Shown piece by piece: positions 1 to 8,250 of a stretch of 64,000 nucleotides of DNA (positions are counted from its first letter, which is position 1; each line of letters starts with the position of its first letter). Both the position numbers and the translations under genes were made by a program. The notes below the pieces were generated by a model. It was not told the DNA's origin, ran no database searches, and was given only the letters and a program-made list of their open reading frames with translations. Location: the NCBI RefSeq assembly GCF_000949635.1, contig NZ_BAFN01000001.1, positions 1,860,001-1,924,000 on the forward strand. The letters run 5' to 3'. The stretch comes from Candidatus Brocadia sinica JPN1. GTDB taxonomy: Bacteria > Planctomycetota > Brocadiia > Brocadiales > Brocadiaceae.

Positions 1-2
1 AC

Positions 3-1151
3 CTGCTCAGGGAAAACGATCTGTTTCCCTATGGACAACGAGCCGGAAATTGCAAGAGTCTTTTGACATGGAATAAAGCCGTGGAGAAGTATAAACTGAG
101 TGAAATCCGTAAAAGGGTGAATGACTATAACAAAACTCACTTTGAGACAAAAAAAGGCATAGCAGTAATGCCCATCTGCTTTGGCATCTCATTTACCACG
201 ACCTATATGAATCAGGCAAGTGCATTAGTCCACGTATACACAGATGGCAGCATAAGTGTTTCTACCGGTGGGGTGGAGATGGGACAAGGATTGAAATCAA
301 ATATTGCAAGTATTGCCGCAAAAGGGTTCGGGGTAGGGGAACATCGTGTTAAGATTGAGAGCACAAACACCACCCGGATTGCCAATATGTCGCCGAGCGC
401 CGCCAGCGCTACCACGGTATTGAATGGAAATGCAACACTGGTAGCGATTGAACAAGTGCTTGACCGTTTAAAATCTGCGGTTGCCAAAGAACTCGGCGTG
501 CAGGATAAAGGGAGAATTACCATTGTTGACGAAAAGGTGCTCTGCGATGGATGCAAAACAGACTGGACGTGGGATCGGCTGATTCAAACAGCACACCTGA
601 ACCGCATCGGTCTTTCTGCTCACGGGTTCTTTGCGACACCTGACATATATTTTGACAAGGTAAAAGAAAAGGGGCATCCGTTTGCCTATCATATTTTTGG
701 GACAGCAATTATTGAGGTAACCCTGGATTGCTTACGTGGTACGTACGATATTGATTCTATCAGGATCGTACACGATTTGGGCAGGCAACTGAGTGAACTT
801 GCGGATAGAGGTCAAATTGAAGGTGGTCTGGCTCAGGGATTGGGGTGGATGACTATTGAAGACCTGCGTTTTAATGAAAAGGGGCAATTACTTTCAGGTG
901 CGCTGGCAACGTATAAGGTCCCCGATGTGTATTTTATGCCCGACGATATAGAGCTAACGCTCCTCGAAGATGAAGGAAATGCCTTGGGACCCTATGGGAA
1001 CAAGGCAGTTGGCGAGCCGCCTCTCATGTATGGAATTGGTGTATTCTTTGCGATCCGGTGCGCCATGCGTGCCTTCAGACCGCAAAAAGAATTTGCCTTT
1101 GTCTCGCCTTTAACACCGGAACGTGTTTTATTGCAACTCTATGTTGATTAG
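3..1151 (+). CDS. Xanthine dehydrogenase molybdopterin subunit, C-terminal part (partial)
   Basis: The reading frame is open to the left edge, so the N-terminus lies outside the window; a TTG at 63 is internal, not a start. The protein resembles the C-terminal half of the large molybdenum subunit of xanthine dehydrogenase/aldehyde oxidase: a MGQG motif, a glycine-rich stretch near the cofactor (GPYGNKAVGEPP) and the IEGGLAQGLGWM segment. The family hydroxylates purines such as hypoxanthine and xanthine at a Mo-pterin centre. The xdhC gene follows after 6 bases, its ribosome site overlapping this stop, so the two are cotranscribed. The upstream FAD and Fe-S subunits are not visible, and the exact substrate could be another purine or aldehyde. 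Confidence 0.88.
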   Translation: MLRENDLFPYGQRAGNCKSLLTWNKAVEKYKLSEIRKRVNDYNKTHFETKKGIAVMPICFGISFTTTYMNQASALVHVYTDGSISVSTGGVEMGQGLKSNIASIAAKGFGVGEHRVKIESTNTTRIANMSPSAASATTVLNGNATLVAIEQVLDRLKSAVAKELGVQDKGRITIVDEKVLCDGCKTDWTWDRLIQTAHLNRIGLSAHGFFATPDIYFDKVKEKGHPFAYHIFGTAIIEVTLDCLRGTYDIDSIRIVHDLGRQLSELADRGQIEGGLAQGLGWMTIEDLRFNEKGQLLSGALATYKVPDVYFMPDDIELTLLEDEGNALGPYGNKAVGEPPLMYGIGVFFAIRCAMRAFRPQKEFAFVSPLTPERVLLQLYVD

Positions 1152-1157
1152 GAGACC

Positions 1158-2285
1158 ATGAAAGAAGTTATCGAGGAAGCGCTCGGTTTAATGGAAAAAG
1201 GTGAACCTTGTGTACTGGCAACTGTTATCCATACAAAAGGATCCACCCCGCAAAAGGCAGGTGCAAAACTATTAATTCGCAAGGACGGAAGCTGTGCTGG
1301 CACTCTTGGCGGCGGATGCGTTGAAGGAGAAATCTGGTCTGTGGCCAAACAGCTATTAAGCACACAAGGAGACCCGTTGTACCGCAAATACGATTTAAAC
1401 GAAGCGTTTACCGCAAGGGATGGACTTGTCTGTGGCGGCACCATGTTTTTCTTTATTGATCCCCTTGCAAGTACCGGTAATTTTCAGTCATTTGCAACAG
1501 AAATTGTACGGGCATATCGTGGTGAAATGCCGGCAGCATTGGCTACGGTGGTAAACTCTCCCACGGGAAGACCCAAATTGGGGTCCAAATTGCTCATTCG
1601 GGAAGATGGTACTGTTCAGGGAAGTTTTGACAACCGTAAGCTGGAACTGGAAACTATTGCCATAGGAAAAATACTGGCAATTCATGGGGGAAGCAGACAT
1701 TTCAAGACCGCGGACGATACAGAAATATTTCTTGAGGGTTTTACTTCTCCACCCACACTGATTTTAATAGGCGGCGGACATGTAAACCAGGCGGTTTCGA
1801 AATTGGCTTCACTCCTGGGATTTCGCATGTATGTTATTGATGACCGGGTTGAATTTGCCGATAAAGAACGTTTCCCGGAAGCAGAAACCCTGGTAATTTC
1901 TGATTACAGCAGAGGACTCGAAAATGTATCTGTCAATTCAAACACATATATTGTTGTGGCCACACGCGGTCATCGGTATGACGATTTGGCTTTGGCTGCA
2001 GCCATCCGGACTCAAGCCCGCTACATAGGATTATTAGGAAGCAGACGGAAAACGATCGAGATTTATAAAAACCTTTTGAAGGAAAAAGTACCGCCGGAAC
2101 GTTTACGGGGAGTGTATGCCCCGATAGGACTAAACATCGGCGCTATTACACCGGAAGAACTTGCGGTCAGTATCATGGCGGAAATCATCATGGTACGCAA
2201 CGGAGGCGATGGAATGTCCATGAAAATGAATACTGCAAATCTAGATACCCTCATGAAGCACGAAGATCCCGATCAGGCATTATGA
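1158..2285 (+). CDS. xdhC: XdhC family molybdenum cofactor insertion protein
   Basis: 375 residues. The N-terminal XdhC/CoxI domain has the family motif GTLGGGCVEGE near residue 53. A C-terminal Rossmann-like domain begins at LILIGGGHVN (about residue 196), followed by an acidic IDDR strand end. XdhC proteins bind and sulfurate the molybdenum cofactor and insert it into xanthine dehydrogenase-type enzymes, which fits its position directly behind the dehydrogenase subunit. AGGAGA overlapping the upstream stop serves as ribosome site for the ATG. Both halves are present, so it should be functional. Confidence 0.9.
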   Translation: MKEVIEEALGLMEKGEPCVLATVIHTKGSTPQKAGAKLLIRKDGSCAGTLGGGCVEGEIWSVAKQLLSTQGDPLYRKYDLNEAFTARDGLVCGGTMFFFIDPLASTGNFQSFATEIVRAYRGEMPAALATVVNSPTGRPKLGSKLLIREDGTVQGSFDNRKLELETIAIGKILAIHGGSRHFKTADDTEIFLEGFTSPPTLILIGGGHVNQAVSKLASLLGFRMYVIDDRVEFADKERFPEAETLVISDYSRGLENVSVNSNTYIVVATRGHRYDDLALAAAIRTQARYIGLLGSRRKTIEIYKNLLKEKVPPERLRGVYAPIGLNIGAITPEELAVSIMAEIIMVRNGGDGMSMKMNTANLDTLMKHEDPDQAL

Positions 2286-2411
2286 AACTGAGCACATAGC
2301 AATTTGATGGCCTTGTTCCGCTTAAGTCATCAAGGAAAAAACAATCATCTCCTCAATTGTTTAAACCATCACAAAATAATACGGTCAAATTTATTTAGGG
2401 TTTATTCTAGC

Positions 2412-2440
2412 TTGACAAATCGCATTAATTCGGATAATTT
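2412..2440 (+). promoter_or_regulatory. Sigma-70-type promoter for folD
   Basis: TTGACA at 2412-2417, a 17-base spacer, then TAATTT at 2435-2440. It stands about 85 bases before the folD start in a non-coding gap that separates folD from the xdh genes. Confidence 0.65.
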
Positions 2441-2524
2441 GGCACAAGTATTATAATGCAGGATATTTGTTACGTATATCTGAATTTTCTTTAAGCATAT
2501 TTTAGAAAGGAATATTGTAAGTTC

Positions 2525-3436
2525 ATGGCTGCAAAATTAATCAAAGGAACTGAAATCGGAGAGCAAATTCTCCAGGAGATTACGACAGAAGTAGCACACA
2601 TTAAAGGAAAATATGGCATTGTGCCAGGACTGGTAACCATTCTGGTAGGTCAAAACCCTGCTTCTGTATCATATGTTACTTTAAAAATTAAAACTGCTCA
2701 CATGTTAGGTTTTAAAGAGATACAGGATAATCAACCCGTTGATATTTCGGAGAAAGACCTTCTCGCGCTTATTAATAAATACAACAAAGATGATTCAATT
2801 CATGGTATCCTCGTTCAACTTCCCCTTCCAAAACATATCGACGAAAAAAAGGTAATCAATGCCATTGACCCTGATAAGGATGTTGATGGTTTCCATCCGG
2901 TAAATGTCGGACGTCTTATGATCGGCGGCGATGAGATAAAATTCCCGCCATGCACGCCAGCCGGCATTCAGGAACTGATTGTACGTTCCGGCATTGAAAC
3001 AAGCGGAGCTGAGGCCGTCGTCGTTGGACGCTCAAATATCGTGGGCAAACCGATTGCCAACATGCTGGTTCAGAAAGGAAGAGGGGCTGATGCAACGGTT
3101 ACAGTTGTTCATACAAAGACCAAAAATTTAGCCGAACATTGCAAGCGCGCAGATATCCTGATCGTTGCCGCGGGTGTGCCGGGCCTTGTAAAGCCGGAGT
3201 GGATCAAGCCGGGTGCATGCGTTATCGATGTAGGCGTCAACAGGGTTGGTGAAAAGCCCAGCAAGGACGACCCCAAAAAGATGGTTCCCATTTTAAAAGG
3301 CGACGTTGATTTTGAAGCGGCTAAAGAAATTGCCGGATACATAACCCCTGTTCCCGGCGGTGTTGGGCCCATGACTATTACCATGCTGATGAAAAACACC
3401 TTAAAATCTCTCAAATTTAAGTTGGGCATCCAATAG
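2525..3436 (+). CDS. folD: Methylenetetrahydrofolate dehydrogenase/cyclohydrolase FolD
   Basis: 303 residues, near normal family length. FolD interconverts 5,10-methylene-THF, 5,10-methenyl-THF and 10-formyl-THF in the cytoplasm. Visible signatures are the SYVTLKIK segment carrying the catalytic Tyr/Lys, QLPLPKH, PCTPAG, the nucleotide-binding VVVGRSNIVGKP and the C-terminal PGGVGPMT. A G-rich ribosome site (GAAAGGA) precedes the ATG. It has its own promoter. Folate C1 metabolism would also be needed by the corrinoid methyltransferase genes 2 kb away, but a link is only inferred. Confidence 0.95.
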   Translation: MAAKLIKGTEIGEQILQEITTEVAHIKGKYGIVPGLVTILVGQNPASVSYVTLKIKTAHMLGFKEIQDNQPVDISEKDLLALINKYNKDDSIHGILVQLPLPKHIDEKKVINAIDPDKDVDGFHPVNVGRLMIGGDEIKFPPCTPAGIQELIVRSGIETSGAEAVVVGRSNIVGKPIANMLVQKGRGADATVTVVHTKTKNLAEHCKRADILIVAAGVPGLVKPEWIKPGACVIDVGVNRVGEKPSKDDPKKMVPILKGDVDFEAAKEIAGYITPVPGGVGPMTITMLMKNTLKSLKFKLGIQ

Positions 3437-3464
3437 AATAAAAAGTAAGAAAGGAGTGAATAGC

Positions 3465-3686
3465 ATGAAAAAAATAACCGCAACCGATACTCTTGTTTTA
3501 TCAATCCCGGAAAGGATTCAGCTCGTTGAAGATATTTGGGATACCATAGCTGCTGAAGCAGACTCTGTCGAATTAACTGAAGAAGAGAAAAAGATCGTTG
3601 ATGAACGGCTGGCGGCATACCACAGAAATCCAGAAATAGGGTCTCCGTGGGAAGAAGTTTTAAAAAGGCTCACCGGTAATAAATGA
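3465..3686 (+). CDS. Addiction-module antitoxin (TIGR02574 type)
   Basis: About 73 residues. It matches the small helical antitoxin family whose hallmark is a core like LSIPERIQLVEDIWDTI followed by an acidic segment and a short tail naming crop-like residues (GSPWEEVLKRL). The ATG at 3465 is chosen because AAGGAG (3451-3456) sits 8 bases before it; a GTG at 3456 overlaps that site and is unlikely. The stop overlaps the next start in an ATGA, so antitoxin and toxin are translationally coupled. Confidence 0.85.
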   Translation: MKKITATDTLVLSIPERIQLVEDIWDTIAAEADSVELTEEEKKIVDERLAAYHRNPEIGSPWEEVLKRLTGNK

Positions 3687-3988
3687 AATACAAAATAATT
3701 ATCAGGCCTGAGGCTGAAGACGACTTAAAAGAAGCGTTCGTATGGTATGAAGGCAAAAGGAAGGGCTTGGGTTATGACTTCTTGTTGCAGATTGACGCAG
3801 CACTGAGATTTATAGAAGAAAATCCGACAATTCATCCGATAGTGTTTAAAGGAACAAGAAAACATCTTATCAGGCGGTTTCCTTACAAAGCAATCTACCT
3901 TGTTGAAAGAGAAAATATTGTTGTGCTTGCAGTAATTCATGGTAAACGAAACCCCAAGCTAATACAACATCGAATAGAGAACATCTAA
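3683..3988 (+). CDS. ParE/RelE-superfamily toxin
   Basis: 101 residues. It has the plasmid-stabilisation (ParE-like) pattern: a basic N-terminal strand, RPEAEDDLKEAFVWYE helix, FIEENPTIHP, then RRFPYKAIYLVE and a final strand VLAVIHGKRNP. Family members are gyrase poisons or ribosome-associated RNases; which one cannot be told. It is coupled by ATGA overlap to the antitoxin upstream. Likely a stability module accompanying the adjacent nuclease-like gene. Confidence 0.85.
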   Translation: MKYKIIIRPEAEDDLKEAFVWYEGKRKGLGYDFLLQIDAALRFIEENPTIHPIVFKGTRKHLIRRFPYKAIYLVERENIVVLAVIHGKRNPKLIQHRIENI

Positions 3989-3994
3989 TAAATA

Positions 3995-4600
3995 ATGACT
4001 GAAAAACAATTTACAGCAGAGTTGCTCGCCGCTGTCTCACCTGCAATTACCGATGCAAAAGCTGATTCTGACGTCAGCGTTCTTTACGAGATGCCTATAG
4101 ATGATGACGGCGTTGTTCAAATGGGTGTTGACACCGACACAGGGTTACCAATTCGAGGTAAAGGGACTGGATTTGAACAAGATTTCTTAATTTATGAGGA
4201 AAAAACTGAGGGTCATACGACTATAATTCCAAGAGTGATTGCAGAAGTAAAATATGGCGGTGTTACAACCCACGATGCAATTGTTTATTCGTATAAAGCA
4301 GAGTGCATCAAGCGCATTTACCCTTTCTGTCGATACGGCATGATTCTCGGTGGCATGAAGACAATTCCTGGTAGGGTGTTGCGTCATGGCCGAAATTTCG
4401 ACTTCATTTGCGTCGTGGCCTACCCTTTCTTATCTGATCAAATTGGGGAAGCAAGCAGACTGCTCCTTGAGGAGTTGTGCATTTCTCGTATCACAGGATC
4501 AATTATGAGTGGGAAGAAGAAATTACAAGTGTTTTCAGCGAAGAATTCAAATCAAAGAGTGACATCCTCTAACAAGTCACTCAAGGTCGACCCGGAATAA
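3995..4600 (+). CDS. Hypothetical protein, PD-(D/E)XK nuclease-like
   Basis: 201 residues, 7 bases after the toxin gene. I do not recognise a named family. A pattern resembling a PD-(D/E)XK nuclease core is visible: FEQDFLIYEE around residue 63 gives the Asp, and RVIAEVKYGG around residue 80 gives an E-x-K, followed by a helix with conserved aromatic residues (YKAECIKRIYPFCRYGMILGG). It could be a restriction-like endonuclease or a decayed defence component. The C-terminal 30 residues are basic and low in structure. Confidence 0.6.
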   Translation: MTEKQFTAELLAAVSPAITDAKADSDVSVLYEMPIDDDGVVQMGVDTDTGLPIRGKGTGFEQDFLIYEEKTEGHTTIIPRVIAEVKYGGVTTHDAIVYSYKAECIKRIYPFCRYGMILGGMKTIPGRVLRHGRNFDFICVVAYPFLSDQIGEASRLLLEELCISRITGSIMSGKKKLQVFSAKNSNQRVTSSNKSLKVDPE

Positions 4601-4720
4601 CGCTGGTTTGATTTTGGCAAAAGTCTGTGGCCGGAACGGCTTAGTTATTGTTAGGCACAGGGACAATGAGAAATCGAGCTGATGAACAAATTCTATGTCT
4701 TATAACGATATAAATTATGA

Positions 4721-4885
4721 ATGGGCAAAAAAGGGAGGCCCTCTAGGCGAAAGACTGCTTTTGAAGAATTTGATGCCGCAACATGGGATAAACAGATTGA
4801 AGAAGATGTAAAATCAGGCAGGCTTGACGCCATTGCAGAGCAAGCTATTTCCGATTTCAAAAAAGGCAGATTCAAGGAGTTATGA
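4721..4885 (+). CDS. Small antitoxin-like protein (54 aa)
   Basis: It starts at ATG 4721 and ends with TGA 4883-4885. It has a basic N-terminus (GKKGRPSRRK), a central FDAATWDKQIEEDVKSGRLD and a terminal helix ending GRFKEL. This layout is what I associate with small antitoxin-like proteins that normally precede a ParE/RelE-type toxin. Here the next ATG overlaps the stop but the frame closes after eight codons, so no toxin survives. Function is inferred from pattern only. Confidence 0.5.
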   Translation: MGKKGRPSRRKTAFEEFDAATWDKQIEEDVKSGRLDAIAEQAISDFKKGRFKEL

Positions 4886-5023
4886 GTCACTTTACCAGAT
4901 TAAGTTAAGCGCTCTCAACAACGCTTCTTCGCTGGGCACGCCAATCTTGCATATTGCACCGAAATGTTTTTAGACTTCAACAGGGTAAAACAGCAAGGAC
5001 TTTGAACGCTTCAAAAGTCTTGA

Positions 5024-5042
5024 TTCAGGCTACAAGCCTGAA
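5024..5042. repeat. Perfect hairpin in intergenic debris
   Basis: TTCAGGCT (5024-5031), a 3-base loop and AGCCTGAA (5035-5042) form a perfect 8-bp stem without a following T-run. It lies in the 247-base gap 4886-5132, which otherwise shows no gene and looks like remnant sequence. Confidence 0.4.
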
Positions 5043-5132
5043 CCAGCCGTTAGATAATATCCGTTGGGTAGCGTGGATTAAGCAGCAAAGCGAACCCACC
5101 ATTCATTACTAGAAAACATTGGTTTATAAAAT

Positions 5133-6923
5133 TTAAAAATGCATCTCCCTGACAAAAACATCCTCAAACTCCGGGATTTGAGAAAGTTCCAACATCTGAG
5201 CAGTCCTGGCAATTTGAACCGCTTGGTTCATCAATTTTTTATCTAAGAGCACCCTTACAGCGCCCTCCAGGCTGGAATTGCCCACAAAAGAAATCCTTGT
5301 ATTTGTTGCCTCAGGTAAAAGACCGATGCCAAAAAGGATTCTTTCGTTCAGGTGATAGCCAAATCCCCCTGCGATGATGATTGTTTTCAGTTCCTCTGCC
5401 TTGACGTTACATCTGGCAAGTAAGATTTCAACCCCGGCCCTGATGGCGGCCTTTGCCAGTTGAACCTGCCGTATGTCTTCCTGTGATATTGACACGTTAT
5501 CCGTCAAACGGAAATAACGTTTCCCATTTTTCTCAAAGAGATTCTTTTTATATTCTATCGTATTGTTGTGTAAAGACTTCTCATTTATGCAAACATCTTT
5601 ACACCCCCCTTCGCCCCCCTTGATAGGGGGGATTAAATTGGAGCTTGATAGGAGGGATGTTAAATTGCTGCTTGGTAGGGAAGATTCGGTTGCGGGTTGC
5701 TGCGCCAGGTTATTTACACGATCGTGGGTCTGCAAACGCCCCCGGGGATTTACAAGGCCAGTCCTGACAAGTTCCGAGACCAAATCCAAAAGCCCACTTC
5801 CGCAGATACCTCTTGGCTGACCACCACCGACAACTTCCAAAGACAATTCATCGTCAAATCTGACATGTTCAATCGCACCTTCACCGGCCCTCATGCCGGA
5901 GCTTATGGTCATTCCTTCGAAGCAGGGACCGGCAGCAGTAGACGATGCAACGGTGCGGTCGTTCAGGATAAGTGCAATCTCCCCGTTGGTGCCTATGTCG
6001 AGAAAAAGGGCAGGTACTTCTAAGGATTTCATGTCAATGGCCAGAAGCCCGGAGACGATATCACCTCCCACATAGGCAGAAATGCATGGGAAGGTTGTTG
6101 CCGGGGCTTTTGCAGCAATATGAATGGAGAGTTCCCGGGCTGTAGTAGTACAGATATCAAGGGTTTCGGCCTGATAGGGATACTCACCGATCCTCTTTAT
6201 TTCTTTATTTAAGAAAATATGCTGCATCGTCGTATTGCCGGACCCTACGATCTGATAGATGTTCTCCGGCCTTACAGACCTTTCAGAAGATAAAACCTGA
6301 ATCAAAAGATTAATGGCAGAGATGAGTTCTTTGTGCATCCTGAGAAGGCCATCCTGTCGGGATGCGGCATATTTTATCCGCGACATGACATCGTGACCGT
6401 AGTACACCAGAGGATTCAGCGTTGACGAACTGTTCAATACCTCGCCACTAGTAAGGTCAACTAACGACGCGACCAGCGTCGTTGTTCCGATGTCTATAGC
6501 TATCCCATAGGTCTGGTCTTTTGTATTACCATTCTCCGTGAAAAGCGGATTATCGTTAGCATACACATTTGTAAAACAAAGGTCATGCTCATTATATATC
6601 AGCTCTTTTTTTATGTAAGGATCGATACTGTATGCCCTGTTACCTCCTGAATAAAAGCCTTCAACAATCTTCAGCGCTTTCTTTTCATGTGACGGGAGAA
6701 TAATCTCAATGTCCGCTTCTACTGGAGTTTTACAGGCAAGAACTGTGTGGAGAATTCCTTCTTTCCTTATCTGTACCAGATCCCTTCCGCATTTACCGAT
6801 GCCACCGCAGGGACCCTCAACATTTACACCAAGACTCCTTGCCGCCTCCAGGATGGTAATTCCCTTTGTCACCCTACCACTGATTTTTATTGGATAAAAA
6901 GTTATTTCTATTTCCTGACTCAT
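5133..6923 (-). CDS. Corrinoid reductive activator, RamA/RACE-like (2Fe-2S + ASKHA/DUF4445)
   Basis: 596 residues. An N-terminal 2Fe-2S ferredoxin domain has a Cys cluster in GPCGGIGKCG (about residues 38-47) and a distal Cys in LACKTP. An ASKHA-fold domain follows with GIAIDIGTTTLVASLVD (about residue 137) and FLDIGTNGEIAL. Such proteins use ATP to re-reduce Co(II) corrinoids that were oxidised during methyl transfer. It is the last gene of a minus-strand run with a corrinoid protein and two UroD-type methyltransferases. A stretch of roughly 70 residues before the C-terminal VQLAKAAIRAG motif is Ser/Leu/Gly-rich and encoded by a G-rich palindromic repeat, read in frame. The domains on both sides remain intact. 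Confidence 0.88.
   Translation of the reverse strand: MSQEIEITFYPIKISGRVTKGITILEAARSLGVNVEGPCGGIGKCGRDLVQIRKEGILHTVLACKTPVEADIEIILPSHEKKALKIVEGFYSGGNRAYSIDPYIKKELIYNEHDLCFTNVYANDNPLFTENGNTKDQTYGIAIDIGTTTLVASLVDLTSGEVLNSSSTLNPLVYYGHDVMSRIKYAASRQDGLLRMHKELISAINLLIQVLSSERSVRPENIYQIVGSGNTTMQHIFLNKEIKRIGEYPYQAETLDICTTTARELSIHIAAKAPATTFPCISAYVGGDIVSGLLAIDMKSLEVPALFLDIGTNGEIALILNDRTVASSTAAGPCFEGMTISSGMRAGEGAIEHVRFDDELSLEVVGGGQPRGICGSGLLDLVSELVRTGLVNPRGRLQTHDRVNNLAQQPATESSLPSSNLTSLLSSSNLIPPIKGGEGGCKDVCINEKSLHNNTIEYKKNLFEKNGKRYFRLTDNVSISQEDIRQVQLAKAAIRAGVEILLARCNVKAEELKTIIIAGGFGYHLNERILFGIGLLPEATNTRISFVGNSSLEGAVRVLLDKKLMNQAVQIARTAQMLELSQIPEFEDVFVREMHF
5590..5700. repeat. G-rich palindromic/tandem repeat inside the activator gene
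   Basis: A core CCCCCC-TTGATA-GGGGGG palindrome is followed by degenerate tandem units of about 25-27 bases (CTTGATAGGGGGGATTAAAT, CTTGATAGGAGGGATGTTAA, CTTGGTAGGGAAGATT). On the minus strand it encodes PPIKGGEGG and Ser/Leu-rich repeats within the activator, without breaking the frame. The same style of palindrome appears in non-coding gaps elsewhere in the window. Confidence 0.75.
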
Positions 6924-6958
6924 TTAAATCGTAAATCATAAATCTGAAATCGTACATT

Positions 6959-7972
6959 TTAAACGCTTTTTGCTGTTTCTGTCATGGCCTTGATATGTCT
7001 GACAGGTGTTTTGGCACTGAGGCCACATGCAGGGGCAAGAATATCGATACCGAAATCTAAAAGGTTCTTTGAGACCTTTTGGATTTTATCAGACGGCCCG
7101 TTTTGCAGGAGTACGGTACTTACGTTACCCATCAGCTTTTTGCCTGGAAGCGAGCCCCTCGCTTCTTTTATGTTTACAGCAGAATCCACACTGATGCATT
7201 TCGTGGCCAGCCTTTCAATTTGTTTGTAGGCGGAACTTACATCCCCGCAGATATGCACGATGACCGGTTTGCCAAGCGCATGCATACGATGTATCATCTT
7301 ATTGAGATAGGGAAGTGCAAACTCATCGAACATATTCGGGCCGAGTATTTCACCCGTTGCAGAGGGATCGGATATTACGATAAGATCAGCACCGCTCCTG
7401 ATTAGCGCCTCGCCGTACCTGATACCATTATCCGTTAAAAAACCAAGCATACCGTGAACTTCTTCAGGTATCCGTCTGAGTGCTTTAAAAAGTGCCGTCG
7501 CATCTATCAGAGAAGTGGCAAGGCTTAACGGGCCTATCAAATTTCCAATTACCGGAATATCAGGATATCTCTGGTTCAACAGGGAAGTACACGCAAGAAT
7601 GACGGGAAGGCGCCCATCTTTGTAAGGATTTAATTCTTTTAAACTTCTCCACTCTTCAGCGGATTTCAATGGATAATGTATTATACGGGGTTCGGTAACC
7701 TCGTCACCGTCCTCCACTTCTCCGCCCAGGGCCTCGGCCTCTACCGTCATACAGAAAGGGATGCCCAGGTTTTCAATCCCTGCCTCATCGTGCATGGCAA
7801 TCGAAAGCGTTGCCATCTTTTCTGCATCCCTGTGTACCGCTGGCCAGCGACAATCCGTCTTTTCCATAACCTCTCTGCTGGCCATAGTCATCATGCCACC
7901 GGGACTGATAACCGGAGGTCTGTCAACCTTCTCGCCACAAAGAACTTTTAGTAATCTTTCTTTTTCTGTCAT
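6959..7972 (-). CDS. UroD-family corrinoid methyltransferase (MtaA/MtvB-like), paralogue 1
   Basis: 337 residues, with the family start MTEKERLLKVLCGEKVDRPP. A zinc site is formed by H-x-C in VHICGD (about residue 241) and the distal Cys in ILAPACGLSAKTP. These enzymes belong to the uroporphyrinogen decarboxylase fold but move methyl groups between a corrinoid protein and either a substrate (MtvB type) or an acceptor such as a thiol or THF (MtaA/MtvA type). True heme UroD lacks the zinc ligands, so heme synthesis is unlikely. It is separated from paralogue 2 by a 278-base gap with hairpin repeats and is followed after 35 bases by the activator. Confidence 0.82.
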   Translation of the reverse strand: MTEKERLLKVLCGEKVDRPPVISPGGMMTMASREVMEKTDCRWPAVHRDAEKMATLSIAMHDEAGIENLGIPFCMTVEAEALGGEVEDGDEVTEPRIIHYPLKSAEEWRSLKELNPYKDGRLPVILACTSLLNQRYPDIPVIGNLIGPLSLATSLIDATALFKALRRIPEEVHGMLGFLTDNGIRYGEALIRSGADLIVISDPSATGEILGPNMFDEFALPYLNKMIHRMHALGKPVIVHICGDVSSAYKQIERLATKCISVDSAVNIKEARGSLPGKKLMGNVSTVLLQNGPSDKIQKVSKNLLDFGIDILAPACGLSAKTPVRHIKAMTETAKSV

Positions 7973-8043
7973 AAATATATTCCAAAATACCGCTCACCAA
8001 AACCCTCTCTTAGAAGGGGCGAGGAACTTTCAGCTGCTCGCTT

Positions 8044-8123
8044 CCAAACTCCTGTTTGGGAGTGTAGTGGACGAGAAACTCAGTTTCTCTACAATGGTGT
8101 TCCCAAACAGGAGTTTGGGAACA
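8044..8123. repeat. Three consecutive hairpins
   Basis: Stem 1: CCAAAC-TCCT-GTTTGG (8044-8059). Stem 2: GAGAAAC-TCA-GTTTCTC (8073-8089). Stem 3: TGTTCCCAAAC-AGGA-GTTTGGGAACA (8098-8123). Stems 1 and 3 share the CCAAAC/GTTTGG core in opposite loop orientation. They lie between the two methyltransferase genes and could stabilise or process the polycistronic mRNA, or be a REP-like element. Confidence 0.7.
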
Positions 8124-8250
8124 AGCAGTGGTGGTTTATTTAAAGGCTATTTTAAAACTGCTAAAATGTTACGAAATTTTTTGGTAGATTCGCTTCGCTC
8201 AATCCACCTTTATACTTCAGCACCTGCGTTTATCCGAGAAAATCCTCGTC

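Noticed and set aside
4882-4908. Possible toxin start (MSHFTRLS) overlapping the orphan antitoxin-like stop
   Set aside because: The frame closes after eight codons and no continuing toxin sequence was recognised in other frames.
4640-5060. GTTAGGC and GTTAGAT boxes, with CCTAAC boxes near 38417 and 38541, resembling integron attC sites
   Set aside because: No box has a matching inverse partner at attC distance, and no integrase is present.
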